A program made the translations under genes and the position numbers. A model generated the notes under the pieces. That model was not told the origin of the DNA. It saw only the letters and a list, made by a program, of their open reading frames with translations, and ran no database searches. This document shows positions 1 to 8,336 of a stretch of 64,000 nt of DNA, piece by piece (the stretch's first letter is position 1; each line of letters begins with the position of its first letter). Source of the stretch: Oceanimonas doudoroffii. GTDB taxonomy: Bacteria; Pseudomonadota; Gammaproteobacteria; Enterobacterales; Aeromonadaceae. The stretch is from positions 1,984,001-2,048,000 of the forward strand of contig NZ_NBIM01000001.1 in the NCBI RefSeq assembly GCF_002242685.1. The letters are read 5' to 3'.

Positions 1-56
1 ACCACCCTCACGGCCTGACGGTGGAAATTCGTTTTGGCACGGAGGCCTGGCTGTGA
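1..56 (+). CDS. C-terminal tail of a probable sensor histidine kinase (partial)
   Basis: The first 56 bases stay open in one frame and end at a TGA at 54-56. They encode a tail ending GLTVEIRFGTEAWL. A short beta-strand segment of this kind is common at the very end of the ATPase domain of TctE/QseC-type histidine kinases, and such kinases are often followed by a periplasmic binding protein gene. The stop overlaps the GTG start of the next gene, so the two are translationally coupled. Only about 17 residues are visible, so the kinase call rests mainly on context and is tentative. Confidence 0.35.
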   Translation, partial: HPHGLTVEIRFGTEAWL

Positions 57-1081
57 ACTGGCTGATCCTACTGCTGTTATGCCTGCTGCCGACGGCGTGG
101 GCGGAACAAAGCATACGGCTGCCTGCCACCGGGGTGGAGCAAACGCAACTGGTGCTCTATAGCGCCACCGACTACCAGCACATGGCGCCCCTGCTGCAGG
201 CCTTTCAGCGTCGCCGGCCCGACGTGGCCATTGTCTTTGTGGACTTCAATTCCCAGCAGCTGTATCAGCGCTTTCTGGAAGAAGGCAGGGACTCACCGGC
301 CGATCTGTTGCTGAGCTCGGCCATGGATCTGCAGCTTAAACTGGTCAACGACGGCCATGCTCGGCCCTGGCACTCCGACCGCACCGATGCCCTGCCCGCC
401 GGCGTGCACTGGCGGCATGAGCTGTTCGCCCTGACCGTGGAGCCGGTGGTCATGGTATTCAACCGCGATCTGTTGGGCCCTCATGCCCTGCCCCGCAGCC
501 GCCAGGAGCTGCTGGCCCTGCTGCGCCGGGATCCCGCGCGTTTTCAGGGGCGTATTCGCGCCTATGACATCACCCAGAGCGGCGTGGGCTATTTGCTGGC
601 CACCCAGGACAGCCAGCAGGGGGAAAGCTACGGCCGGCTGCTGGAAGCCTTTGGCGGCCTGTCGGTACGCCTGAGTGAAAGCAGCAACCAAATGCTCACC
701 GAGCTGGCCGAAGGCCGGGCCGTGCTGGGCTATAACCTGCTGGGCTCTTATGTGGCCGCCGCCGTCGACAACCATCCCCAACTGGCGGCGGTGGCTCCCC
801 GGGACTACAGCCTGCTGTTGATGCGCCTGGCGCTGATTTCCCGCTATGCCCGGCAGCCACAACTGGCGGGCGAGCTGCTCGACTTTATGCTGTCCCCCGT
901 CGGCCAGGCGGCGCTGGCCGACGGTGGCCTGCTGCCGCTGTTTACCCCCGAAGCCGGGCTGACCGTGCGCCCCGAGGGGCCGGTCACCCCCATTCCCCTC
1001 ACCCCGGCACTGCTGCCGGCACTGGATCCCCTCGACAAGCAGGGTTTTATACGCACCTGGACCGGCTCCATGGCGCCCTGA
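53..1081 (+). CDS. Periplasmic solute-binding protein, Fe(III)/ABC family 1 type
   Basis: A 342-residue exported protein. Residues 1-17 form a signal peptide (hydrophobic LILLLLCLLP, likely cleavage after AWA). The mature part resembles family-1 extracellular binding proteins of the iron/AfuA type: a first strand LVLYSATDY, then a helix with AFQRRRPDV, then an F-V-D-F-N segment. The GTG start overlaps the stop of the upstream kinase-like gene by four bases. No permease or ATPase gene follows. The protein therefore more likely feeds ligand information to the upstream two-component system than serves a complete importer. The family assignment is fairly safe; the ligand is unknown. Confidence 0.7.
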   Translation: MNWLILLLLCLLPTAWAEQSIRLPATGVEQTQLVLYSATDYQHMAPLLQAFQRRRPDVAIVFVDFNSQQLYQRFLEEGRDSPADLLLSSAMDLQLKLVNDGHARPWHSDRTDALPAGVHWRHELFALTVEPVVMVFNRDLLGPHALPRSRQELLALLRRDPARFQGRIRAYDITQSGVGYLLATQDSQQGESYGRLLEAFGGLSVRLSESSNQMLTELAEGRAVLGYNLLGSYVAAAVDNHPQLAAVAPRDYSLLLMRLALISRYARQPQLAGELLDFMLSPVGQAALADGGLLPLFTPEAGLTVRPEGPVTPIPLTPALLPALDPLDKQGFIRTWTGSMAP

Positions 1082-1104
1082 GCCGCTGCACCACGCCGGG
1101 CGCC

Positions 1105-1121
1105 TGCCTTGTATTGGTGCA
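1105..1121 (+). promoter_or_regulatory. NtrC-like enhancer site upstream of nasA
   Basis: TGCCTTGTATTGGTGCA matches the right half of the NtrC site TGCACTAAAATGGTGCA exactly (TGGTGCA), but matches the left half only in TGC and one further T. It starts 70 bp upstream of an exact sigma-54 promoter, a usual position for an enhancer. A second half-site, GCTGCACCA at 1085-1093, lies just upstream and mirrors TGGTGCAGC at 1115-1123. Binding is inferred. Confidence 0.45.
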
Positions 1122-1174
1122 GCACATCTTTCGCGCAGAAACATAAACAATTGATAAGTAAACATTTATAAAAA

Positions 1175-1189
1175 TGGCACGGCCCTTGC
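1175..1189 (+). promoter_or_regulatory. Sigma-54 (RpoN) promoter of nasA
   Basis: TGGCAC-GGCCC-TTGC matches the RpoN consensus TGGCAC-N5-TTGC exactly, with the invariant GG at 1176-1177 and GC at 1188-1189 ten bases apart. Transcription should start near 1200, about 30 bp before the nasA ATG at 1231. The site overlaps an in-frame ATG at 1174, which rules that codon out as the nasA start. Confidence 0.85.
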
Positions 1190-1230
1190 CTGATGAGATG
1201 AACCATCTTTTTATGTTTTGCAGGGCCACG

Positions 1231-3840
1231 ATGACAGCTTTCACTGAGACCACCTGTCCCTATTGCGGCGTTGGCTGCGGCATACGGGTCGACCAGCAAG
1301 GCGCCGTACAGGGCGATAAACGTCATCCCGCCAACCGGGGTGCCCTCTGTGTGAAGGGCACGGCACTGACGGAAAGCCAGCGCCTGCCCAGTCGCCTGCT
1401 CTACCCCAGGATCAAGGGAAAGGAAGTGGACTGGCCGGCGGCGATCGAACACATCGCCCTGCGCCTGAACGACATTATCGAGCAACACGGCCCAGAGGCG
1501 GTGGCCTTTTACGGCTCGGGCCAGATGCTGACCGAAGACTACTATGTGGCCAACAAGCTGATGAAGGGCTTTATCGGCTCGGCCAATATCGACACCAACT
1601 CCCGGCTGTGCATGTCGTCCGCCGTCGCCGCCCACCAGTACGCCTTTGGCGAGGATGCGGTGCCCGCCTGCTACGACGACATCGACGAGGCCGAGCTGGT
1701 GGTGATCGCCGGCGCCAATACCGCATGGACCCATCCGGTCCTGTTTCGCCGGCTGGAAGCCGCCCGGGCCGCCAAGCCGCGCCAGCAATGGGTCGTGATC
1801 GACCCCAGGGCAACCGCCACCGCCCGTCAGGCGGATCTGCACCTGGCCATCACCCCGGGCTCGGATCTGGCGTTGTTCAACGGTCTGGCCCGCTATCTGC
1901 TAGACCAGGGGGCCATCGATCGGGATTTCGTCACTCGGCATGTGGCGGGCCTGGACGAACTGCGGCAGCAGCTGTCCGCGCCCGAGTTCGCCCCCGAGCA
2001 AGTAGCCGACACCACCGGCCTGAGCCTGGAACGGCTGCTGCATTTCTATCGCCTGTTCCAGGCCCACCCCCAAACCCTGACCCTGTTCTGCATGGGCATC
2101 AACCAGTCGCTCCAGGGCACCCACAACGCCGGCGCCATCATCAATTGCCACCTGCTCACCGGCCGTATCGGCAAGCCGGGCGCGGCGCCCTTTTCACTGA
2201 CCGGCCAGCCCAACGCCATGGGCGGACGCGAGGTGGGGGGGCTGGCCAATCAGCTGGCGGCCCACATGGACTTTGCCCCCGCCAACCGGGACAGGGTAGC
2301 CCGCTTCTGGGGCACCGAGCGCCTGGCCCAGGGGCCCGGGCACAAGGCCATGGACATGATGGCGGCGCTGGAGCGGGGTGAAATCAAGGCGTTGTGGGTG
2401 ATGGGCACCAATCCGGCGGTGTCGCTGCCCGACAGTGCCCGGGCCCGTCGTGCCCTGGCCCGTTGCGAGTTGCTGATCGTCTCCGACATCAGCCCCGCCA
2501 CCGACACCGCCCGGCTGGCCGACGTGCTGCTGCCCGCCGCCGGCTGGGGCGAAAAGGACGGCACCGTCACCAACTCGACACGCATCATCTCCCGCCAGCG
2601 CCCCTTTCGCGCGGCTCCGGGGGCCGCCAAACCGGACTGGTGGGCCCTGTGCCAGGTGGCACGCGCCATGGGCTTTACCGGTGCCTTTGACTTTGACTCC
2701 CCCGCCGCCATTTTTCGTGAACACGCCGCCCTTTCCGGTTTTGAAAACCGGGGCGAGCGGCTGTTCAACCTGGGGGCGCTCGGCACCCTGAGCGATGCCG
2801 ACTACGACGCCCTGCACCCGTTGAGCTGGCCCCTGGCGGGTCAGCACGGCGGCCCGGCCCGACTGTTTGCCGATGGCCGCTTTGCCACTGCCGATGGCCG
2901 GGCGCGGCTGCGGACGGCGGCTCCGCAGGCCGGCCCCGGCACCCGGGCGTTACTGCTCAATACCGGCCGGCTGCGGGATCAGTGGCACACCATGAGCCGC
3001 ACCGGCCATGTGGCACGGCTGATGGCGGCGGCCACCGAGCCTCGGGCCCACCTGCACCCCGACACCCTGGCCCGCCTCGGACTGGGCCAGAATGATCTGC
3101 TGGCCCTCAGCAACGCGCGAGCCAGCATACTGGTGCGCCCGGTGGCCGACGATGACATGGCCCGCGAACAGGTGTTTGTGCCCATGCACTGGAGCGGAGA
3201 GTTCAGTGCCGGTGGCCGGGTCAACGATCTGACCGAAGCCCGGGGCTGTGCCCTGTCCGGCCAGCCCGCCTTCAAGCAAAGCCAGGTGCAGGCCAGCCCG
3301 GTCAGGCCCGGCTGGCAGGCCAGCTGGATTGCCAGCGAGGCCCCGGCCTCGCTGCCGGCCTGGTGGAGCCGGCGGCCGCTGAGCCGGGGCGAATGCTGGA
3401 GCCTGGCCGGACTCGAGGGCTCCGCCGAGGAGCTGCGCGCCGGGCTGACCGTCACCGACAGCTGGCTGGACTGGCCCCTGCCCCAGGGCCGGCTGCTGAT
3501 TCGACTGACGGCAGGCAAGGTCAATGCCCTGCTGCTGCTGGGGTTGTCACCCTGGCACATCGATGCAGAGCCGCTGGCCGCGCTGCTGGATGCCCCCCTG
3601 CAACCCAGTTTGTTACTTACCCGGCTGGGTCTGGCCCTGGCCGGCAACAGCCGGCTGGTGTGCAGCTGCTGGAGCGTCAGCGAGGCACAAATCCAGCGCA
3701 CCATAGAGCAGCACGACCTCACAACGCTGGCGCAACTGCAGCAACAGCTCAAATGCGGCACCCGCTGCGGCTCCTGTGTGCCGGAGCTGAAACAGATTCT
3801 GGTCGCGTGCCGGTCCCAAACGCGGGAGACCAGCACCTGA
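1231..3840 (+). CDS. nasA: Assimilatory nitrate reductase, catalytic subunit
   Basis: An 869-residue cytoplasmic molybdopterin enzyme that reduces nitrate to nitrite. The N-terminus carries the [4Fe-4S] motif C9-x2-C12-x3-C16 with a fourth Cys near 40, followed by the molybdopterin oxidoreductase domain and the dinucleotide-binding domain (about residues 580-700). The last 70 residues form a BFD-like [2Fe-2S] domain, with CSC and then CGTRCGSC near the end, as in Klebsiella NasA. The ATG at 1231 is chosen because the in-frame ATG at 1174 lies in the sigma-54 promoter and the Cys motif begins eight residues after 1231. No electron-donating partner gene (nasB or nasC type) is present in the window. 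It heads the nitrate block and is probably under NtrC control. Confidence 0.95.
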   Translation: MTAFTETTCPYCGVGCGIRVDQQGAVQGDKRHPANRGALCVKGTALTESQRLPSRLLYPRIKGKEVDWPAAIEHIALRLNDIIEQHGPEAVAFYGSGQMLTEDYYVANKLMKGFIGSANIDTNSRLCMSSAVAAHQYAFGEDAVPACYDDIDEAELVVIAGANTAWTHPVLFRRLEAARAAKPRQQWVVIDPRATATARQADLHLAITPGSDLALFNGLARYLLDQGAIDRDFVTRHVAGLDELRQQLSAPEFAPEQVADTTGLSLERLLHFYRLFQAHPQTLTLFCMGINQSLQGTHNAGAIINCHLLTGRIGKPGAAPFSLTGQPNAMGGREVGGLANQLAAHMDFAPANRDRVARFWGTERLAQGPGHKAMDMMAALERGEIKALWVMGTNPAVSLPDSARARRALARCELLIVSDISPATDTARLADVLLPAAGWGEKDGTVTNSTRIISRQRPFRAAPGAAKPDWWALCQVARAMGFTGAFDFDSPAAIFREHAALSGFENRGERLFNLGALGTLSDADYDALHPLSWPLAGQHGGPARLFADGRFATADGRARLRTAAPQAGPGTRALLLNTGRLRDQWHTMSRTGHVARLMAAATEPRAHLHPDTLARLGLGQNDLLALSNARASILVRPVADDDMAREQVFVPMHWSGEFSAGGRVNDLTEARGCALSGQPAFKQSQVQASPVRPGWQASWIASEAPASLPAWWSRRPLSRGECWSLAGLEGSAEELRAGLTVTDSWLDWPLPQGRLLIRLTAGKVNALLLLGLSPWHIDAEPLAALLDAPLQPSLLLTRLGLALAGNSRLVCSCWSVSEAQIQRTIEQHDLTTLAQLQQQLKCGTRCGSCVPELKQILVACRSQTRETST

Positions 3841-3902
3841 TCCCCAGGTTCCATTAACTCCGGTCTGCCCGGGGCGTTTCCTCCACTCCTGCCCGTTTGG
3901 CG

Positions 3903-3932
3903 ACTCCCATGCTTGCATGGGAGTTTTTTTTT
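3903..3932 (+). terminator. Rho-independent terminator after nasA
   Basis: A perfect 9-bp stem ACTCCCATG / CATGGGAGT with a CTTG tetraloop is followed by nine T. It separates nasA from nrtABC, so the two units are transcribed separately, in line with the second sigma-54-like promoter downstream. Confidence 0.9.
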
Positions 3933-3957
3933 GCGCCCGGCACCGAGTGGAAACCTC

Positions 3958-3974
3958 TGCATCATTGTGGTGAA
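3958..3974 (+). promoter_or_regulatory. NtrC-like enhancer site upstream of nrtA
   Basis: TGCATCATTGTGGTGAA aligns over 17 bases with the NtrC site TGCACTAAAATGGTGCA and keeps TGCA, the central A, and TGGTG. It begins 89 bp before the sigma-54-like element at 4047. Inference from motif and position only. Confidence 0.45.
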
Positions 3975-4046
3975 ACGCCTGCCCGCAAACAGGCGCCCCT
4001 TGTTGGCAAGAAAAACAAAAAACCAACAAAATCAAAATCTTAAAAT

Positions 4047-4062
4047 TGGCACATATCTTGAT
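4047..4062 (+). promoter_or_regulatory. Sigma-54-like promoter of nrtABC
   Basis: TGGCAC-ATATC-TTGAT keeps the -24 element exactly and the correct spacing, but has GA where the consensus -12 element has GC. The same variant occurs upstream of nirB at 8224-8239, which argues against chance. It lies 61 bp before the nrtA start. Confidence 0.6.
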
Positions 4063-4122
4063 ACTTAACCTGTAATCACCGGTTTTTCCGGCCAAGGAAC
4101 CAACCTCACAGGGAGTATCATC

Positions 4123-5490
4123 ATGACGTTATGGCAAACCACAGCAACGGCCTGCACCCTCGCCCTGAGTCTGGCCGCCCCCCTCGCGGCCCAGGACGGG
4201 CCCGGACCGGCGGAAAAGGACGAGCTGACCCTGGGCTTTATCAAGCTCACCGACATGGCCCCCCTGGCCATCGCCTACGAGAAGGGCTTTTTTGAGGATG
4301 AAGGGCTCTATGTCACCCTGGAAGCCCAGGCCAACTGGAAGGTGCTGCTGGACAGGGTCATTTCCGGCGAACTGGATGGCGCCCACATGCTGGCCGGCCA
4401 GCCTATCGGAGCCTCCCTCGGCATCGGTACCCAGGCCGACATCATCACCGCCTTCAGCATGGATCTGAACGGCAATGCCATTACCGTGGCCAACCAGGTG
4501 TGGTCAACCATGAAACCGCACCTCGAACATGATGCCGCCGGCAAGCCGCTGCACCCCATTTCCGCCTCCGCGCTCAGGCCGGTACTGGAGCAATATCAGC
4601 AGGATGGCAAAAGCCTGAACCTGGGCATGGTGTTTCCGGTGTCTAGCCACAACTACGAACTGCGTTACTGGCTGGCCGCCGGTGGCATTCATCCCGGCTA
4701 CTACGCCCCTCATCAGGGCGACAACAGTGGTCAGCGCCAGGCCGAGGTACTGCTCTCGGTCACCCCGCCGCCCCAGATGCCGGCCACCCTGGAAGCCGGC
4801 ACCATCGCCGGCTACAGCGTGGGCGAACCCTGGAACCAACAGGCGGTGCTGAAGCAGATCGGGGTGCCGGTGATCACCAACCACGACATCTGGCCCCACA
4901 ACCCGGAAAAGGTATTCGGCGTCAGCCAGGCCTGGGCCGATGCCAACCCCAACACCCACCTGCGGCTGATCAAGGCCCTGCTGCGTGCCGCCCACTGGCT
5001 GGATCAGGGGGACAACGCCAACCGACCGGAAGCGGTGGAGATACTGTCACAGCCCTACTATGTGGGCGCCGATAAAAAGGTGATCGCCGCCAGCATGACC
5101 GGCTCCTTTGAGTACGAGCGCGGCGATGTACGCCCGGCCCCCGACTTCAACGTGTTCTTTCGCCACAACGCCACCTACCCCTGGTACAGCGATGCCATCT
5201 GGTTCATGACCCAAATGCGCCGCTGGGGCCAGATTGCCGACGCCAAGAGCGATGACTGGTACCTGGAGCAGGCCAGACGCATCTATCGCCCCGACATCTA
5301 CGTGCAGGCTGCTCGCGCACTGATCGCCGAGGGCAAGCTGAATGCCGCCGACTTTCCCGATCTGGACCAGCGGGACGGTTTTCGCCCGGCCACCAGCGCC
5401 TTTGTCGACGGCGCCACCTTTGACGGCCGCAAGCCCAACGCCTACATCGACCAGTTCGCCATCGGCCTGACCGGCGACACCCGGCTGTAA
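4123..5490 (+). CDS. nrtA: Nitrate ABC transporter, periplasmic substrate-binding protein
   Basis: A 455-residue NrtA/CmpA-family protein. It has a cleavable signal peptide (about residues 1-23, ending in APLAAQ) rather than the lipobox of cyanobacterial NrtA. The mature N-terminus reads [21 protein letters not shown], which is typical of the family, followed by the ligand-pocket region ([13 protein letters not shown]). An AGGGAG ribosome site precedes the ATG at good spacing. It is the first gene of an operon with the permease (17-bp gap) and ATPase. The neighbouring nitrate and nitrite reductase genes make nitrate or nitrite the likely ligand rather than bicarbonate or cyanate. Confidence 0.93.
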   Translation: MTLWQTTATACTLALSLAAPLAAQDGPGPAEKDELTLGFIKLTDMAPLAIAYEKGFFEDEGLYVTLEAQANWKVLLDRVISGELDGAHMLAGQPIGASLGIGTQADIITAFSMDLNGNAITVANQVWSTMKPHLEHDAAGKPLHPISASALRPVLEQYQQDGKSLNLGMVFPVSSHNYELRYWLAAGGIHPGYYAPHQGDNSGQRQAEVLLSVTPPPQMPATLEAGTIAGYSVGEPWNQQAVLKQIGVPVITNHDIWPHNPEKVFGVSQAWADANPNTHLRLIKALLRAAHWLDQGDNANRPEAVEILSQPYYVGADKKVIAASMTGSFEYERGDVRPAPDFNVFFRHNATYPWYSDAIWFMTQMRRWGQIADAKSDDWYLEQARRIYRPDIYVQAARALIAEGKLNAADFPDLDQRDGFRPATSAFVDGATFDGRKPNAYIDQFAIGLTGDTRL

Positions 5491-5507
5491 GCAACGAGGA
5501 GAGTAAA

Positions 5508-6479
5508 ATGAGCATCAACGTAATTTCACTGACCCACTGGTCACGGCTGACCTCGCCTCGAAGCTGGTCAAAGGCCATGACCCCTCTGCTCGGCCTCACC
5601 GTGTTCCTGCTGCTGTGGCACCTGCTGGCGGGCCAGGTGCAGACCTCCCTCGGCACCCTGCCCGGCCCGGTGCAGACCGGCCAGCAGCTGATGAACCTGG
5701 TGCAGGAGCACCAGCGGGAACGGGATCGGGAGCAACAGTTCTATCAGCGCCAGCTCGATCGCAATCAGGCCCTGTTGGCGAAAAACCCCGAGGCCGAGGT
5801 GCGCATGCGCACCTTTAACGGCCGCCCCACCTTTTTCGACCAGATAATGACCAGCCTGAAAACGGTGGCCGCCGGCTTTCTGCTGGCCACCGCCATCGCC
5901 ATTCCGGCGGGCATTGCCCTGGGCCTGAATAAGACCCTGCACCAGGCGATAAACCCGCTGGTACAGCTGCTCAAGCCGGTGTCGCCCCTGGCCTGGCTGC
6001 CGCTGGTGACCATAGTGGTGAGCGCGCTTTATGTGAGCCCGGATCCGCTGTTGTCCAAGTCGTTCCTGATCTCGCTGTTCACCGTCACCCTGTGCTGCCT
6101 GTGGCCCACCCTGATCAACACCGCGGTGGGCGTGGCCAACCTGGACCAGGATCTGAACAACGTCAGCAAAATGCTGCGCCTGGGCAACCTGACCCACGTA
6201 CGCAAAATCGTGCTGCCGAGCGCCATTCCGATGATTTTCACCGGCCTGCGGCTGTCACTGGGGGTGGCCTGGATGGTGCTGATCGCCGCCGAAATGCTGG
6301 CCCAGAACCCGGGACTGGGCAAGTTCGTGTGGGATGAGTTCCAGAACGGCAGCAGCGACTCCATGGCGCGCATCATGGTGGCGGTCGTGGTCATCGGCCT
6401 TATCGGCTACCTGCTGGACCGCCTGATGCTGGGCCTGCAGCAACGCCTGTCCTGGGACAAAAACAGCAACCACCGCTAA
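5508..6479 (+). CDS. nrtB: Nitrate ABC transporter, permease
   Basis: A 323-residue inner membrane permease of the BPD_transp_1 type. One N-terminal membrane span (about residues 24-45) is followed by a hydrophilic insert of about 60 residues rich in Q, R and E. About five further spans follow, from residue 115 onward. The cytoplasmic EAA-loop region reads AAEMLAQNPGLGKFVWD. GAGGAG precedes the ATG. It lies 17 bp after nrtA and 11 bp before nrtC. It forms the channel used by NrtA and the ATPase. Confidence 0.92.
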   Translation: MSINVISLTHWSRLTSPRSWSKAMTPLLGLTVFLLLWHLLAGQVQTSLGTLPGPVQTGQQLMNLVQEHQRERDREQQFYQRQLDRNQALLAKNPEAEVRMRTFNGRPTFFDQIMTSLKTVAAGFLLATAIAIPAGIALGLNKTLHQAINPLVQLLKPVSPLAWLPLVTIVVSALYVSPDPLLSKSFLISLFTVTLCCLWPTLINTAVGVANLDQDLNNVSKMLRLGNLTHVRKIVLPSAIPMIFTGLRLSLGVAWMVLIAAEMLAQNPGLGKFVWDEFQNGSSDSMARIMVAVVVIGLIGYLLDRLMLGLQQRLSWDKNSNHR

Positions 6480-6490
6480 GGAGCACAACC

Positions 6491-7306
6491 ATGAGCAAAC
6501 ATTACCTGGAACTGAGCGGTATCGACATGCGCTTTCGCACCGACAAGGGCGAATTCGAGGCGCTGAAAAACGTCAACCTGCGCCTGAAAAAGGGCGAATT
6601 CGTGTCGCTCATCGGCCATTCCGGCTGCGGCAAGAGTACCGTGCTCAACCTGGTGGCCGGGCTGCATGAGCCCAGCAGCGGCGGCGTGATCCTGGATGGC
6701 CGGGAAGTGGACGGCCCCGGCCCGGAGCGGGCGGTGGTGTTTCAGAACCACGCCCTGCTGCCCTGGCTGACGGTGGAGCAAAACATCGCCCTGGCGGTGG
6801 ACAACACCTTTCCCCACCAGGGCAAGGCGGAGCGCCAGGAGCGGGTGCGGCACTTTCTGGAGCTGGTGCACATGGGGCACGCCGCCCATAAGCTGCCCGG
6901 CGAAATTTCCGGGGGCATGAAGCAGCGGGTCGGCATCGCCCGGGCGCTGTCGGTGGATCCCAAGGTGCTGTTGATGGACGAGCCCTTTGGCGCCCTCGAT
7001 GCCCTCACTCGAGCCCACCTGCAGGACTCGCTGATGGAGATTCAGGCCGAGCTCGGTAATACCGTCATCATGATCACCCACGACGTGGACGAGGCGGTGC
7101 TGCTGTCGGATCGCATCGTGATGATGACCAATGGCCCGTCCGCCACCATCGGCGAGATCCTGCCCATCAGCCTGGCCCGCCCGCGCAACCGGGTGGCGCT
7201 CAGCGACGACGGCCATTATCACCAGTTGCGCCGACGTGTGCTGAGCTTCCTTTATGAAGGTCACAACAAGGTCAGCCCCCTGGATAAAAAGGCCAGGGTG
7301 GCCTGA
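6491..7306 (+). CDS. nrtC: Nitrate ABC transporter, ATP-binding protein
   Basis: A 271-residue ABC ATPase of the NrtD/SsuB/TauB group. The Walker A motif is GHSGCGKST (about 43-51), the Q-loop is VVFQNHALLPW, the signature is ISGGMKQRVGIARA, and Walker B is VLLMDEP followed by the H-loop ITHDVDEA. It lacks the extra C-terminal substrate-binding-like domain of cyanobacterial NrtC, so it is structurally closer to NrtD; the symbol follows common proteobacterial naming. TAAGGAG lies at good spacing before the ATG. It powers uptake through NrtB. Confidence 0.9.
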   Translation: MSKHYLELSGIDMRFRTDKGEFEALKNVNLRLKKGEFVSLIGHSGCGKSTVLNLVAGLHEPSSGGVILDGREVDGPGPERAVVFQNHALLPWLTVEQNIALAVDNTFPHQGKAERQERVRHFLELVHMGHAAHKLPGEISGGMKQRVGIARALSVDPKVLLMDEPFGALDALTRAHLQDSLMEIQAELGNTVIMITHDVDEAVLLSDRIVMMTNGPSATIGEILPISLARPRNRVALSDDGHYHQLRRRVLSFLYEGHNKVSPLDKKARVA

Positions 7307-7322
7307 GTCCGGCATCGTTACA

Positions 7323-7338
7323 GGGGCCCTCGGGCCCC
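7323..7338 (+). other. GC-rich hairpin just upstream of the cobA ribosome site
   Basis: GGGGCC-CTCG-GGCCCC can fold into a 6-bp stem with a tetraloop. It lies between nrtC and cobA and abuts the GGGAGGA ribosome-binding site. There is no U-tract, so it is not a classical terminator. It may reduce or set cobA translation relative to the transporter genes. Confidence 0.4.
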
Positions 7339-7349
7339 GGGAGGAAACC

Positions 7350-8111
7350 ATGACATCCCCTATTCATGTCACCCTGGTGGGCGCCGGCCCCGGCGATCCC
7401 GAGTTGCTGACCCTCAAGGCCCTGCGCGCCATCGAGCGGGCCGATGTGGTGGTCTACGACAGCCTGGTCAGCCCCGACATACTGGCGCTGATCCCGACCG
7501 GCGTGAAACGCATTGAAATGGGCAAACGCTGCGGCCGCGCCAGTGCCCGCCAGGAAGACATCTGCACCCTGCTGGTGCGCCTGGCCCGGGCCGGCAACCG
7601 GGTGGTGCGGCTCAAGGGCGGCGATCCCTTTATCTTCGGACGTGGCGGCGAAGAGGCGCTCGTCCTGCGCCGGCACCACATTCCCTTTAGCGTGGTGCCC
7701 GGCATTACCGCCGCCCTGGGCTGCGCCGCCTCGGCCCTGGTGCCCCTGACCCACAGGGGAGTGGCCCGGGCCGTCACCCTGGTGACCGGGCATCTGCAGC
7801 AGGGCGGTGAATTTAAAGGCTGGTCCGCCCTGGCCCAGGCCGGACAGACCCTGGTGTTTTACATGGGGCTGGAGCAGGCCGCCGTCATTCAGCAGCAGCT
7901 GCTGGCCGCAGACTGCCCGGACTCGCTGCCGGTGGCACTGATTGAATCCGGCACCACCGCCGCCCAGCACATTACCACCACGGAGCTGGGCCGGCTTGCG
8001 GCCACCGCTGCCGGCCTCCCCCCGAGCGGCCCGGTATTGATGATCATGGGCGAGGTAGTTCGGCTTCGCGCCGGACTCACCACCACCCTGGAGGCCCTCG
8101 CCGTCGCCTGA
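7350..8111 (+). CDS. cobA: Uroporphyrinogen-III C-methyltransferase (SUMT)
   Basis: A 253-residue cytoplasmic enzyme that methylates uroporphyrinogen III twice with SAM to give precorrin-2, the precursor of siroheme. Family motifs are clear: VGAGPGDPELLTLKA at the N-terminus, VVYDSLVS, the RLKGGDPFIFGRGGEE box, and VVPGITAALGCAA. The start at 7350 follows GGGAGGAAACC; an open stretch reaching back into nrtC is ignored. It lacks the CysG dehydrogenase/ferrochelatase half. Its place between the transporter and nirB fits a supply of siroheme to nitrite reductase. Confidence 0.93.
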   Translation: MTSPIHVTLVGAGPGDPELLTLKALRAIERADVVVYDSLVSPDILALIPTGVKRIEMGKRCGRASARQEDICTLLVRLARAGNRVVRLKGGDPFIFGRGGEEALVLRRHHIPFSVVPGITAALGCAASALVPLTHRGVARAVTLVTGHLQQGGEFKGWSALAQAGQTLVFYMGLEQAAVIQQQLLAADCPDSLPVALIESGTTAAQHITTTELGRLAATAAGLPPSGPVLMIMGEVVRLRAGLTTTLEALAVA

Positions 8112-8223
8112 CAGTTTCAAATGACCATAAAACCTGCCTCACGCTGGGGATGCGGCTGCTCATTAAACGGGCAAGAAGACACAACCGAAAATAAAAATAT
8201 CTATATATCAGATAGTTAAATAT

Positions 8224-8239
8224 TGGCATAAATATTGAT
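8224..8239 (+). promoter_or_regulatory. Sigma-54-like promoter of nirBD
   Basis: TGGCAT-AAATA-TTGAT has the GG at 8225-8226 and the right spacing, with GA for GC at -12, just as upstream of nrtA. It sits in an AT-rich patch about 100 bp before the nirB start. No good NtrC site was found upstream of it in the 112 bp down to the cobA stop. Confidence 0.5.
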
Positions 8240-8336
8240 GCTCCCTGTGCAGGCGCAAGCCGCACAAGGAAGGGGCCATACCAAGGCCACCACCCCATCA
8301 ACCCGCAAGCAAGTCCTGGGTGGCTTAAGGATAGCA

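Noticed and set aside
1085..1123. Inverted repeat GCTGCACCA / TGGTGCAGC as a terminator for the first operon
   Set aside because: The 21-base loop and lack of a T-run argue against termination. It is better explained as NtrC half-sites.
1174..1230. Upstream ATG that would extend NasA by 19 residues
   Set aside because: It overlaps the exact sigma-54 promoter and lies upstream of the expected transcript start.
8187..8219. AT-rich TATCT...AGATA dyad before nirB as an FNR site
   Set aside because: It lacks the TTGAT-N4-ATCAA pattern. The short arms are likely chance in AT-rich DNA.
8238..8336. Upstream ATG in frame with nirB
   Set aside because: It falls in the sigma-54-like promoter; the ATG at 8337 has AAGG at good spacing and begins the conserved NirB sequence.
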